Assembly (NCBI GenBank): GCA_025935655.1 | Contig: JAICUV010000197.1 | Location: 1-6,539 of the forward strand | Length of the DNA stretch: 6,539 nucleotides | Direction: 5' to 3' | DNA from: Chloroflexota bacterium | GTDB taxonomy: Bacteria > Chloroflexota > Limnocylindria > Limnocylindrales > CSP1-4 | Part shown: positions 1 to 5,739 of the stretch, in pieces | Layout: the number at the start of each line of letters is the position of its first letter | Numbering within the stretch: position 1 is the first letter of the stretch | Made by a program: the position numbers and the translations under genes | The notes under the pieces: generated by a model | Database searches by the model: none | The model's input: only the letters and a program-made list of their open reading frames with translations | What the model was told of the DNA's origin: nothing

Positions 1-1242
1 GACCACGCGATGGATGCGCTGCGGCTGCCGGAAGGCGACCGCGACGTGACGACCCTGTCCGGAGGTGAGCGCAGACGCGTCACCCTCTGCCGCCTGCTGC
101 TGAGCGCGCCCGATCTGCTGCTGCTCGACGAGCCGACCAACCATCTCGACGCCGAGTCCGTGGACTGGCTCGAGCGGTTCCTCCAGGAGTACGCGGGCAC
201 CGTCGTCGCCATCACCCACGACCGGTACTTCCTCGACAACGTTGCCAAGTGGATCCTCGAGCTCGACCGCGGCCGCGGGATCCCGTTCAGCGGGAACTAC
301 TCCGGCTGGCTGGAGCAGAAGCTCGCGCGGATGGCGACCGAGAACAAGCAGGCCGACGCGAAGCAGCGGACCCTGGCCCGGGAGCTGGAGTGGGTCCGGA
401 TGTCGCCGCGGGCACGGCAATCCAAGGGCAAGGCGCGTCTCTCCGCGTACGAGCAGCTGCTGGCCGACGCGAACGACGAGAAGACCGTCACCCGTGAGCT
501 CGAGATCGCGATCCCGCCCGGTCCGCGCCTCGGCGACCAGGTCATCGACGTGCACGGGCTGCGCAAGGGGTTCGGCGACCGGCTGCTCATCGAGGACCTG
601 ACGTTCTCGCTGCCGCGCTCCGGGATCGTGGGGATCATCGGGCCCAACGGCGCCGGCAAGACGACGCTGTTCCGGATGCTCATCGGCCAGGAGGCCCCGG
701 ACGCCGGTGCCGTGGAGATCGGCGACACGGTCCAGATGAGCTACGTCGACCAGAGTCGCGACGACCTCGACGCCGCCAAGTCAGTGTTCCAGGAGATCAC
801 CCAGGGCGTGGAGTACGTGAAGACCGGCGCCCGGGAAGTGCCCGCGCGCGCCTACGTCTCGTCGTTCAACTTCCGGGGGACGGACCAGCAGAAGCTCGTC
901 GGCCAGCTCTCCGGCGGAGAGCGCAACCGGGTGCACCTGGCGAAGCTCCTCCAGTCCGGCGGCAACGTCCTGCTCCTCGACGAGCCGACCAACGACCTGG
1001 ACGTGGACACGCTGCGGGCGCTCGAGGCGGGCCTGGAGTCGTTCCCCGGCTGCGCGGTCGTCATCAGCCACGACCGCTGGTTCCTGGACCGGATCGCGAC
1101 CCACATCCTCGCGTTCGAGGGCGACAGCCAGGTCCGTTTCTTCGAGGGCAACGTCAGCGACTACGAGGCGTTCCGGCACAAGGAGCTGGGGTCCGCCGCC
1201 GACCAGCCGCACCGGATCCGCTACAAGCGGCTCGAGCGCTAG
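1..1242 (+). CDS. ettA: Energy-dependent translational throttle protein EttA (ABC-F ATPase), 5' partial
   Basis: The reading frame is open from base 1, so the start lies outside the window. About 413 residues remain of a family usually near 555, so roughly the first 140 (ABC1 Walker A and the arm subdomain) are missing. Numbering from the Met at base 10, ABC1 shows LSGGE (16-20), Walker B LLLLDEPTNHLD (36-47, catalytic Glu41) and switch His70. A charged linker follows at about 90-165, including RQSKGKARLS, matching the P-site tRNA interaction motif. ABC2 is complete: Walker A GPNGAGKTT (211-219), VDQ Q-loop (Gln248), LSGGE (300-304), Walker B LLLDEPTNDLD (Glu325) and His354. The C-terminal RIRYKRLER resembles the EttA end. 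ABC-F proteins of this group bind the ribosomal E site and gate the first elongation steps according to ATP/ADP state. They are cytosolic and have no transmembrane partner. All visible catalytic residues are intact. The match to E. coli EttA is strong from memory along the whole fragment, so other ABC-F classes are unlikely. Confidence 0.96.
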   Translation, partial: DHAMDALRLPEGDRDVTTLSGGERRRVTLCRLLLSAPDLLLLDEPTNHLDAESVDWLERFLQEYAGTVVAITHDRYFLDNVAKWILELDRGRGIPFSGNYSGWLEQKLARMATENKQADAKQRTLARELEWVRMSPRARQSKGKARLSAYEQLLADANDEKTVTRELEIAIPPGPRLGDQVIDVHGLRKGFGDRLLIEDLTFSLPRSGIVGIIGPNGAGKTTLFRMLIGQEAPDAGAVEIGDTVQMSYVDQSRDDLDAAKSVFQEITQGVEYVKTGAREVPARAYVSSFNFRGTDQQKLVGQLSGGERNRVHLAKLLQSGGNVLLLDEPTNDLDVDTLRALEAGLESFPGCAVVISHDRWFLDRIATHILAFEGDSQVRFFEGNVSDYEAFRHKELGSAADQPHRIRYKRLER

Positions 1243-1269
1243 GACGGGCGCGGGCGGCTGAGGCCCGTC
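1243..1269. terminator. Hairpin between convergent ettA and cupin genes
   Basis: GACGGGC (1243-1249) pairs perfectly with GCCCGTC (1263-1269) around a 13-nt GC-rich loop. It starts immediately after the ettA stop codon and runs into the stop codon of the opposing cupin gene. Its position between two convergent gene ends suits a shared bidirectional transcription end. There is no T-run on either side, so it is not a textbook intrinsic terminator. Confidence 0.4.
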
Positions 1270-1591
1270 AGGCGGGGAGCAGGTACAGGGCGAACACGAG
1301 CGGGGTGGCCGCCGCGAGCGAGTGCGGCGTGCCGGCGGCCATCCGGAGCCACGTCCCCGGGTGCGCCTCGTACGTCTCGCCTCCGACGCCGAGCTCGCCG
1401 GTCCCGGACAGCACGTGGACGATCGCCGGGCGCGCGCTCGTGTGCTCGGAGAGCCGCTCGCCTGCGGCCATCGCGAACAGCACCAGCTCGACGCCGTCCG
1501 CGTCCGACAGGGTCTGGCTCAGGATCCCGCGCGCGGGCGGCGTCGCCTCCGCGGCGAGGTCCCCGAACAGGGTGTGCGTGCGCTCGTTCAT
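1268..1591 (-). CDS. Small single-domain cupin protein
   Basis: A 107-residue protein, typical of a one-domain cupin beta-barrel. The first cupin motif region is G44-ERLSEH50 followed by VHVLSGTGEL (58-67). The second is PGTWLRMAAGTPHSL (78-92) with His90. Canonical motif 1 carries two His and a Glu as metal ligands; here only His50 sits at the expected place (SEHTSARPA), so metal binding may be weak or absent. Such small cupins are often cytosolic and bind a metal or small ligand; no substrate can be assigned. I chose the ATG at 1591 (MNERTHTLFG) because homology-like sequence begins there. The open frame extends upstream, but that extension is low-complexity Arg/Pro/Gly-rich sequence that looks non-coding. 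No convincing Shine-Dalgarno precedes this ATG; instead a TAnnnT hexamer lies exactly 6 nt before it (see promoter entry). The gene converges on ettA. Confidence 0.85.
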   Translation of the reverse strand: MNERTHTLFGDLAAEATPPARGILSQTLSDADGVELVLFAMAAGERLSEHTSARPAIVHVLSGTGELGVGGETYEAHPGTWLRMAAGTPHSLAAATPLVFALYLLPA

Positions 1592-1605
1592 CGGGTAACC
1601 GTACG
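1592..1605 (-). promoter_or_regulatory. Putative -10 element giving a leaderless cupin mRNA
   Basis: Read on the minus strand, CGTACGGT is followed by 6 nt (TACCCG) and then the ATG at 1591. TACGGT (1603-1598) fits the actinobacterial -10 pattern TAnnnT, and the 6-nt spacer would place transcription start on the A of the ATG. No Shine-Dalgarno is visible. No good -35 hexamer is seen. The same layout recurs before two other genes in this window. Confidence 0.5.
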
Positions 1606-1836
1606 CCCCGCCGGGAGGATCGCTGGGGGCCGGAGGGCCCGCGAGGCACAGGCCAACGGAACCGCAACAACGGTGATCGGGCCCGGCGAACAGGGCCGGC
1701 CGACCCTCCTGCCGCAACCCCTCCCGGACCGACCATGTGGACATCGAGACGCGAGCGAGGCGAGGCCCCGCAAGCGCCCACCACACACCTCAGTCGTCCC
1801 GCCCTCCGCGTCCCCAATGAGCGGAAGGTCGTGATT

Positions 1837-1848
1837 GGGAAGGGAAGG
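1837..1848 (+). promoter_or_regulatory. Shine-Dalgarno site deciding the start of the two-TM protein
   Basis: The purine run GGGAAGGGAAGG ends 6 nt before the ATG at 1855. It supports this ATG over the in-frame GTG at 1831, which the same purine run follows rather than precedes, and over an ATG 120 nt further upstream. Confidence 0.8.
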
Positions 1849-1854
1849 TCTCAG

Positions 1855-2550
1855 ATGTACGCACGGTTCAAGATCGTCGGCCTCGGGCTCGTGATCGCCG
1901 GGATCGCATTCCTCGGCGTCGGCGGCTACACCTACACGAAGGCGGAGGCCGGGGCCCGCTCGCTGGCAGCGTTCAGCGCCGCCCAGGACGTGAAGCTCGC
2001 CTACAACGACCAGGGCCAGCTCGTCGTCGGCACCGCCGAGGACGGCCAGAAGATCCTCGCGCTGCTCGAGAACGACTGGGGCTACACGGTGGACCCGTCC
2101 GAGCTCAACCCCAACGACCCGGTCGTCAACACGGCGTCCGAGTACATGGTCCAGATGGCCACCATCGCCTACCACACGCTCAACGGCACCCAGACCGTGA
2201 CCCTCCCCGAGACCGTCACGGCCAAGGACGGCACGGTCTACCAGGCCGGCACGTATGACGTCCCGGTCGCGGGCCGCTACTGGAGCGACTTCGACCGCAG
2301 CAACCCGATCGACGCGAAGGTTCGCGAGCAGGCCTGGACCGGCACGGCCCACGCCCTCATCGCCGAGCTGGGTGTCGGCAGCGTCACCGCCTCGGCCCTC
2401 CAGATGGGGCTCGGGATCGCCGCCCTCGCCGCCGCCCTGGGCGCGGTCCTCCTCCTCACGGGGCTGGGCATCGTCTGGGCCGCCCGTCCGGTCGTCGAGT
2501 CCGCCACCGAGAAGGCGACCAAGCCGGTCACCGTCCGGGCCGCGATCTAG
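1855..2550 (+). CDS. Two-TM membrane protein of unknown function
   Basis: A 231-residue protein with a hydrophobic segment near each end: about residues 7-25 (IVGLGLVIAGIAFLGVGGY) and 182-208 (a Leu/Ala/Gly-rich stretch). Between them lie about 150 polar, acidic residues rich in Asp, Asn and Thr, with aromatic positions such as WGYTVD and RYWSDFD. The basic start (MYARFK) and the short basic/acidic tail suggest both termini are cytoplasmic and the middle domain is outside. The protein has no Cys and no enzymatic motif I recognise. It recalls a group of actinobacterial membrane proteins with an ARFKIVGLGL-type N-terminus that databases often label 'aromatic ring-opening dioxygenase LigA'. Nothing here supports dioxygenase activity, and that name is probably a propagated error. 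The gene has its own strong ribosome binding site and terminator, so it is probably monocistronic. The family resemblance is from memory; function is unknown. Confidence 0.85.
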   Translation: MYARFKIVGLGLVIAGIAFLGVGGYTYTKAEAGARSLAAFSAAQDVKLAYNDQGQLVVGTAEDGQKILALLENDWGYTVDPSELNPNDPVVNTASEYMVQMATIAYHTLNGTQTVTLPETVTAKDGTVYQAGTYDVPVAGRYWSDFDRSNPIDAKVREQAWTGTAHALIAELGVGSVTASALQMGLGIAALAAALGAVLLLTGLGIVWAARPVVESATEKATKPVTVRAAI

Positions 2551-2604
2551 CGCCGGCACACGCAGGGAGGCTGCGACTCACTCTCCCCCGCAGCCACCCA
2601 GGAC

Positions 2605-2634
2605 ACGCCGGGCCTCCCCCAGGGCCCGGCGTTT
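2605..2634 (+). terminator. Intrinsic terminator after the two-TM protein gene
   Basis: ACGCCGGGCC (2605-2614) pairs perfectly with GGCCCGGCGT (2623-2632) around an 8-nt loop (TCCCCCAG), giving a 10-bp, very GC-rich stem followed by TT. The T-tract is short, as is common in high-GC genomes. It lies 54 nt after the stop codon and 57 nt before the next gene, which separates the two transcription units. Confidence 0.75.
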
Positions 2635-2676
2635 CCGCGTCTGCGGCCGGACGGGACGACGAGGCAGGGCGAGCGA

Positions 2677-2690
2677 CGTACCATCGCCCG
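2677..2690 (+). promoter_or_regulatory. Putative -10 element giving a leaderless DUF2652 mRNA
   Basis: CGTACCAT is followed by 6 nt (CGCCCG) and then the GTG at 2691. The hexamer TACCAT (2679-2684) fits TAnnnT, and transcription would start on the G of the start codon. No Shine-Dalgarno lies at a usable distance: the nearest purine-rich stretch (near 2661-2673) is about 17 nt or more away. A terminator just upstream makes a promoter here necessary. No clear -35 is seen. Confidence 0.6.
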
Positions 2691-3329
2691 GTGATCACGC
2701 CCCCGCGACGCGCAGACGGACCGCTCGTCCTCGCCGACATCGGCGGGTACACGTCGTTCCTGCGGGTCGTCCAGGTCGCCCACGCGGAGGACGCGTTCGC
2801 GGACGGCAACGTCCCGGACGCCTACGGCTTCGTCTCCAGCCTGCTCGACGGCATCGTCGGCGAGCTCGTGCCGCCGTTCACCCTCTCGAAGCTCGAGGGT
2901 GACGCCGTGTTCGCCTACGCGGAGACGGACGCCGCGCTTCCCCGGGGCGACGCGCTGCTCGCCTGCATCGAGGCGTGCTACGCGGAGTTCCAGCGCCGGC
3001 TGGGGCAGGCGCACGACACCTGGACCTGCCGCTGTGACGCGTGCATGCGGATCAACGAGCTCGATCTCAAGTTCATCCTCCACGCTGGGCCGTACGTGAT
3101 CCAGTCGATCGCCGGCGCCGCGGAGCTCGTGGGGCCCGAGGTGGTGATGGCCCACCGGCTGCTCAAGAACGACGCGCTCGCCGTGCTGGGCAGCGGCGCG
3201 TACGCGCTGCTCACCGCCGACGCGGTCCAACGGTTCGGCGTTCCGACCGACGCCGCGACCCCGATGCCCGCGACGTACGAGCACTACGAGCCGATCGACA
3301 CCTTCCTGTACCGCCTGCCGCGCGCCTGA
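2691..3329 (+). CDS. DUF2652 protein, class III nucleotidyl cyclase-like
   Basis: A 212-residue protein with the pattern of the DUF2652 family, which resembles the catalytic domain of class III adenylate/guanylate cyclases. LADIGGYTSFL (14-24) matches the first metal-binding motif (FxDIxGFT), with Asp16. KLEGDAVFAY (67-76) matches the second (KxxGDxxxA), with Asp71. KFILHAGP (127-134) corresponds to the conserved (V)GIHxGP strand. GPEVVMAHRLLKND (148-161) aligns with GxxVNxAxRL: Arg156 is kept, but the transition-state Asn is replaced by Val152. Between the second and third motifs sits TCRCDACMR with a CxCxxC cluster (Cys113, Cys115, Cys118), typical of this family rather than of true cyclases and a possible metal site. 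No membrane segment or signal peptide is seen, so the protein is probably cytosolic. Whether it makes a cyclic nucleotide is unknown. The start is a GTG with no ribosome binding site; a leaderless transcript fits best. The gene converges on the metallohydrolase gene, with only 7 nt between their ends. Confidence 0.88.
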   Translation: MITPPRRADGPLVLADIGGYTSFLRVVQVAHAEDAFADGNVPDAYGFVSSLLDGIVGELVPPFTLSKLEGDAVFAYAETDAALPRGDALLACIEACYAEFQRRLGQAHDTWTCRCDACMRINELDLKFILHAGPYVIQSIAGAAELVGPEVVMAHRLLKNDALAVLGSGAYALLTADAVQRFGVPTDAATPMPATYEHYEPIDTFLYRLPRA

Positions 3330-3336
3330 ACGTCCC

Positions 3337-4299
3337 TCAGCCGGCGAGGGCGAGCAGCGGGTCGCCCGCGTTCATCGCCAGCGAGCTCACGAGGAAGATC
3401 ACCACGCCGTCCATGGGCGCCTGCGGGCGCTCGAGCACGGCCCCGAACGCGTCCTGGACCTCGCCTACCACGGTCCCTGCGGTGACCCGGTCGCCCACGC
3501 TGACGCCCGGATGCCAGTACCCGCTCGTCGTCGCGCGCATCCACGCCTCGGTGGGCAGGACCTCGGTCGTGAACGACGGCTCGTCGGGTGCCTCGTCGAT
3601 GAGCCCGGCCGCCCGGAGGAGGCGTCGGAACCCCGCGGCGTGGAGCGCGACGTCCTCGGCCGGCCACCGACCCTGCCCGCCCACCTCGCCCAGGACCGCG
3701 GGGATCCCGAGCGACGCGGCCGCGGTGGTCGTCGTGCCCGGTGACGGCCCGATGAGCAGGTACCGCAGCCCGTACGCCTCCGCGAGCTCGCGACTGCGCG
3801 CGTCCACGGCGGCGTCGCCCGTGTCCTCGATCCCGGTGAACGACACCAGCGCCTCGTTCATGTCGCCGCAGTGCATGTCGACGAACACGTCCGAGCCCGT
3901 GATGACCGCCGTCGTGAGCCAGTGCGCGAGGCGCTGCGTCGGTGCGCCGGACGAGTCCCCCGGGAACTGCCGGTTGAGGTTCAGCCCATCGAGCGGGTTG
4001 ACGTAGATCGTCCTGGCGGCGAACGCGAGCGGGCTCGCGGTGAGCACGGCCACGAGGCAGCCCCGCACCCGCGCAGGGTCCAGCGCGAGGGCCACCTCGC
4101 GCAGGGCGGCGATCGACACGTACTCCGCGCCGTGGATGCCCGCCGTGACCGAGACGCGCGCCCCGGGCAGCGACCCGTGGACGATGACGACGGGCAGCTG
4201 GACAACGGCTTCGCCGAGATCGACGGGCACGAGGCCGGTGGCGCGCGAGCCTGGCGCCGCGCTGATGGGGCCGATGGTGATGGGCTGGCGATCGCTCAT
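3337..4299 (-). CDS. Succinylglutamate desuccinylase/aspartoacylase-family zinc hydrolase
   Basis: A 320-residue M14-like metallohydrolase of the AstE/AspA superfamily. Visible active-site elements are GIHGAEY (54-60) with zinc ligands His56 and Glu59, NLNRQFPG (107-114) with a substrate-binding Arg110, VDMHCGD (140-146) with the third ligand His143, and LGEVGGQG (203-210) with Glu205 as likely catalytic base. After about residue 245 comes a small beta-rich domain with turns such as SVGDRVTAGTVVGEV, typical of the C-terminal barrel of this family. Members hydrolyse an amide bond of N-acylated amino acids or related compounds; the substrate here cannot be told. The full catalytic set suggests an active enzyme. 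I chose the ATG at 4299 (MSDRQPITIG); upstream frame sequence overlaps the flavodoxin gene. It begins 25 nt after the flavodoxin stop with no strong ribosome binding site, which suggests co-transcription and possibly translational coupling. Confidence 0.9.
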   Translation of the reverse strand: MSDRQPITIGPISAAPGSRATGLVPVDLGEAVVQLPVVIVHGSLPGARVSVTAGIHGAEYVSIAALREVALALDPARVRGCLVAVLTASPLAFAARTIYVNPLDGLNLNRQFPGDSSGAPTQRLAHWLTTAVITGSDVFVDMHCGDMNEALVSFTGIEDTGDAAVDARSRELAEAYGLRYLLIGPSPGTTTTAAASLGIPAVLGEVGGQGRWPAEDVALHAAGFRRLLRAAGLIDEAPDEPSFTTEVLPTEAWMRATTSGYWHPGVSVGDRVTAGTVVGEVQDAFGAVLERPQAPMDGVVIFLVSSLAMNAGDPLLALAG

Positions 4300-4324
4300 C
4301 GGCCAAGGGTCCGGCGCGCGGGCG

Positions 4325-4816
4325 CTACCCGACCACGTCCAGCGCGAGCGCGATCTCGCGCGCCCAGCGGCGGATGCGGTCCCAGTCGCGGAAGTCGCCG
4401 ATCGGATGGGTTGCCAGGACCTGGGGGTCGATCGGCGCGTCGGCCGCCAGGCGGCCACCGAAGGTCCGGTGCCCGAGGATCCGGAGCTCGGCCGTGATCT
4501 CGGCCGCGTTCGGAGTCATCGGCAGGTCCTGCGCGGCCAGCTTCGCATCGAGCGGCCCCGACGAGAACGCCCACAGCCGCGCGGCGTTGAGGCCCTCGAC
4601 ATGCCGGTGGACGAACCGGTTCGCGTCGCGCTGCCAGTGGGCGGCGTAGAGCGCGCTGCCGATGACCACGGCGTCGTAGCCGTCGATCGACCGGACGTCG
4701 TTCATCGCGAGCACGTCGGCCGCATGGCCCGCGGAGTGGAGCTCCGCGCCGATGACGTCGGCGATCTCCCGCGTGGAGCCGAGCTTGGTGGCGTAGGCGA
4801 CGAGGATCCGGGCCAT
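4325..4816 (-). CDS. HemG-like flavodoxin-domain protein
   Basis: A 163-residue flavodoxin-fold protein. ARILVAYATKLGST (2-15) is the first strand plus the FMN phosphate loop TxxGST (Thr10 to Thr15). YDAVVIGSALYAAHW (47-61) is the following strand and flavin-contacting loop, and LWAFSSGPLD (81-90) is the next. The ending DWDRIRRWAREIALAL (144-159) resembles the C-terminal helix of HemG, the menaquinone-linked protoporphyrinogen oxidase. FMN binding is very likely; the true substrate is not determined, since many proteins of this type in GC-rich bacteria are annotated only as 'flavodoxin domain protein'. It should be cytosolic, possibly membrane-associated. The ATG at 4816 is used because the fold begins right there. 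A GTG at 4837 would add 7 residues and cannot be excluded, as neither has a good Shine-Dalgarno. It sits downstream of doxX and 25 nt upstream of the metallohydrolase gene. Confidence 0.88.
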   Translation of the reverse strand: MARILVAYATKLGSTREIADVIGAELHSAGHAADVLAMNDVRSIDGYDAVVIGSALYAAHWQRDANRFVHRHVEGLNAARLWAFSSGPLDAKLAAQDLPMTPNAAEITAELRILGHRTFGGRLAADAPIDPQVLATHPIGDFRDWDRIRRWAREIALALDVVG

Positions 4817-4974
4817 GGCGATCGCATTCTGCGACACCGGCGTCGCGATCGCGCACCCATCGGGACCGGCCGGGAGCGTGCCCGTCGGCGTGCCGGGAAC
4901 ATGTCGAACCGGCGGGGGACGCCCGCCGGCTCGATCGCGGAGATGGCACCGCCCTGTGCCGGGCGGCGGGGACG
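4817..4974. other. Intergenic gap between doxX and the flavodoxin gene
   Basis: A 158-nt minus-strand gap. It contains one strong inverted repeat (see terminator entry). I see no TAnnnT element at the leaderless spacing before either candidate flavodoxin start, and no ribosome binding site of note. Whether the flavodoxin gene has its own promoter here or is read through from doxX cannot be decided from the sequence. Confidence 0.5.
4909..4929 (-). terminator. Strong hairpin downstream of doxX
   Basis: CCGGCGGG (4909-4916) and CCCGCCGG (4922-4929) form a perfect 8-bp stem with a 5-nt loop, 45 nt past the doxX stop codon. On the minus strand it is followed only by TTCG, so it lacks a proper T-tract. 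It may end or attenuate the doxX transcript, or protect its 3' end after processing. Confidence 0.45.
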
Positions 4975-5547
4975 TCAGGCAGGCACGACCTGCGGCACCC
5001 CGGCCGGGGTCTCGACGACGTCGCCGGACATGAACCACTGCCGGAAGCCCGCGGGGAACCGGGCGGCCAGGACGCCATCGAGGCCGTAGTACCTGCCGGC
5101 GCCGAGGCCCGTGATCGTGGCGCAGATCAGGGCGTAGGTCAGGTGCTGGTTGACGATGCCGTAGGCGAAGTCCCACGCGGCGACGAAGAAGAACAGCATC
5201 ATCAGGGTGCCCATGGCGCCCGCGAACCGGGTGAACAGGCCGAGGATCAGGGCGATCCCGATCCCGATCTCGCCGAACACGACGAGGTTGTTCACGAGCG
5301 GCATCAGGCCGGAGTCCGCGAGGCTCAGCCAGACCTGGTGGGTGGGGTTGAACACGGTGCCCTCGGCGACCTCACCGGAGACGAACGGCCAGCCCAGGGT
5401 GCCGTTGGTGGCGAACTTGAGGAAGCCCGCCGCGTCGAACGCCTTGGCGGCCGTGAACTTCTCCAGGCCCGCCCACAGGAAGATGATCCCGACCATGACG
5501 CGAAGGAGCGCGATCCCGCGCTTGTGGATGGTTCCCGTGATCTCCAC
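4975..5547 (-). CDS. DoxX-like integral membrane protein
   Basis: A 190-residue membrane protein with four likely helices at about 12-28 (ALLRVMVGIIFLWAGLEK region), 83-104, 107-126 and 135-150, the usual DoxX/DoxD layout. The family hallmarks are present: a first helix ending in WAGLEKF, a second containing GEIGIGIALILGLFTR, and GAGRYYGLD after the last helix. A longer-than-usual loop (about 31-80) with an Asn/Trp/Pro-rich section lies between helices 1 and 2, as in the group related to the DoxD subunit of thiosulfate:quinone oxidoreductase. The family is linked to quinone redox chemistry or membrane redox complexes; specific activity is unknown. The start is set at the GTG at 5547, because GGAGG lies 8 nt upstream. 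A longer frame beginning at 5586 would put that ribosome binding site inside the gene. It is divergent from the CPBP protease gene and upstream of the flavodoxin gene. Confidence 0.9.
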   Translation of the reverse strand: MEITGTIHKRGIALLRVMVGIIFLWAGLEKFTAAKAFDAAGFLKFATNGTLGWPFVSGEVAEGTVFNPTHQVWLSLADSGLMPLVNNLVVFGEIGIGIALILGLFTRFAGAMGTLMMLFFFVAAWDFAYGIVNQHLTYALICATITGLGAGRYYGLDGVLAARFPAGFRQWFMSGDVVETPAGVPQVVPA

Positions 5548-5555
5548 GGCGACTA

Positions 5556-5576
5556 CCTCCGGACCCTTCCGTCCGG
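5556..5576 (-). promoter_or_regulatory. doxX Shine-Dalgarno partly inside a hairpin
   Basis: On the minus strand CCGGAC (5576-5571), loop GGAAGG and GTCCGG (5564-5559) form a 6-bp stem. Its last two bases (GG) are also the first two of the GGAGG Shine-Dalgarno (5560-5556), which lies 8 nt before the GTG start. The hairpin could therefore limit ribosome access, though only part of the site is covered. Confidence 0.5.
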
Positions 5577-5725
5577 CGAACACCACCGGCGGCCCTCAGA
5601 TGCGGGGTCCCTCTGTCTGTCTCCACCATGCCGCCCCGGCACCCGGCGAGTTGCGGTCCGTTCGGCCCGTTCCGCGCGGGCCATTGGGAGGGCAGCACGG
5701 GGTCCTGCCGGTGCACGACCGGACG

Positions 5726-5739
5726 CGTAGGCTTGGCCC
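5726..5739 (+). promoter_or_regulatory. Putative -10 element giving a leaderless CPBP protease mRNA
   Basis: CGTAGGCT is followed by 6 nt (TGGCCC) and then the GTG at 5740. The hexamer TAGGCT (5728-5733) fits TAnnnT; its first three bases are also an in-frame TAG stop, so no longer start is possible in this frame. No Shine-Dalgarno is seen. The layout matches the two other candidate leaderless starts in the window. Confidence 0.6.

Larger units (their letters stand above)
1592..1854. other. Divergent intergenic region between cupin and two-TM protein genes
   Basis: This 263-nt gap must hold the promoters of both divergent genes. The cupin side has a candidate -10 at its extreme left. The rightward gene has a strong ribosome binding site at the right end, but I see no convincing -10/-35 pair for it. 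A short inverted repeat, GGGCC (1627-1631) with GGCCC (1636-1640), is too small to interpret. No small coding gene with a ribosome binding site was recognised. Confidence 0.5.
5548..5739. other. Divergent intergenic region between doxX and the CPBP protease gene
   Basis: This 192-nt region should hold both promoters. On the right it has the TAnnnT element of the CPBP gene; on the left the doxX ribosome binding site and hairpin. In the middle there is a short TCTG-type tandem run (about 5611-5624) and an inverted repeat, GGCCCG (5664-5669) with CGGGCC (5677-5682). GTGCACGA occurs at 5711-5718 and again at 5740-5747. I could not pick a convincing doxX -10/-35 pair. Confidence 0.5.

Noticed and set aside
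1592..1786. N-terminal extension of the cupin (starts up to 1786, minus)
   Set aside because: The extension is Arg/Gly/Pro-rich, without cupin features, and overlaps the divergent promoter region; MNERTHTLFG at 1591 is a better start.
1735..1854. Upstream in-frame ATG (1735) and GTG (1831) for the two-TM protein
   Set aside because: The added residues are basic and unlike a membrane-protein start, and the strong Shine-Dalgarno at 1837-1848 points to the ATG at 1855.
1588..2559. Long minus-strand open frame opposite the two-TM protein
   Set aside because: Its product is Asp/Gly/Arg-rich low-complexity sequence, a typical antisense shadow in high-GC DNA. The plus-strand gene has a ribosome binding site, membrane segments and a terminator.
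3334..3350. CCCTC/GAGGG inverted repeat at the convergent ends of the DUF2652 and hydrolase genes
   Set aside because: The stem is only 5 bp with no T-tract, and most of it lies inside the hydrolase coding end; too weak to call a terminator.
3284..4306. Long minus-strand frame overlapping the metallohydrolase gene in another frame
   Set aside because: It gives an Arg/Ala-rich product with no motifs, while the neighbouring frame carries the full zinc-hydrolase active site.
4040..5089. Long plus-strand frame opposite the flavodoxin and hydrolase genes
   Set aside because: It spans two genes with clear motifs on the other strand, and its product is low-complexity; a GC-driven shadow.
5548..5586. 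Extended DoxX N-terminus starting at 5586
   Set aside because: It would place the GGAGG site inside the coding region; the GTG at 5547 has that site at an ideal 8-nt spacing.
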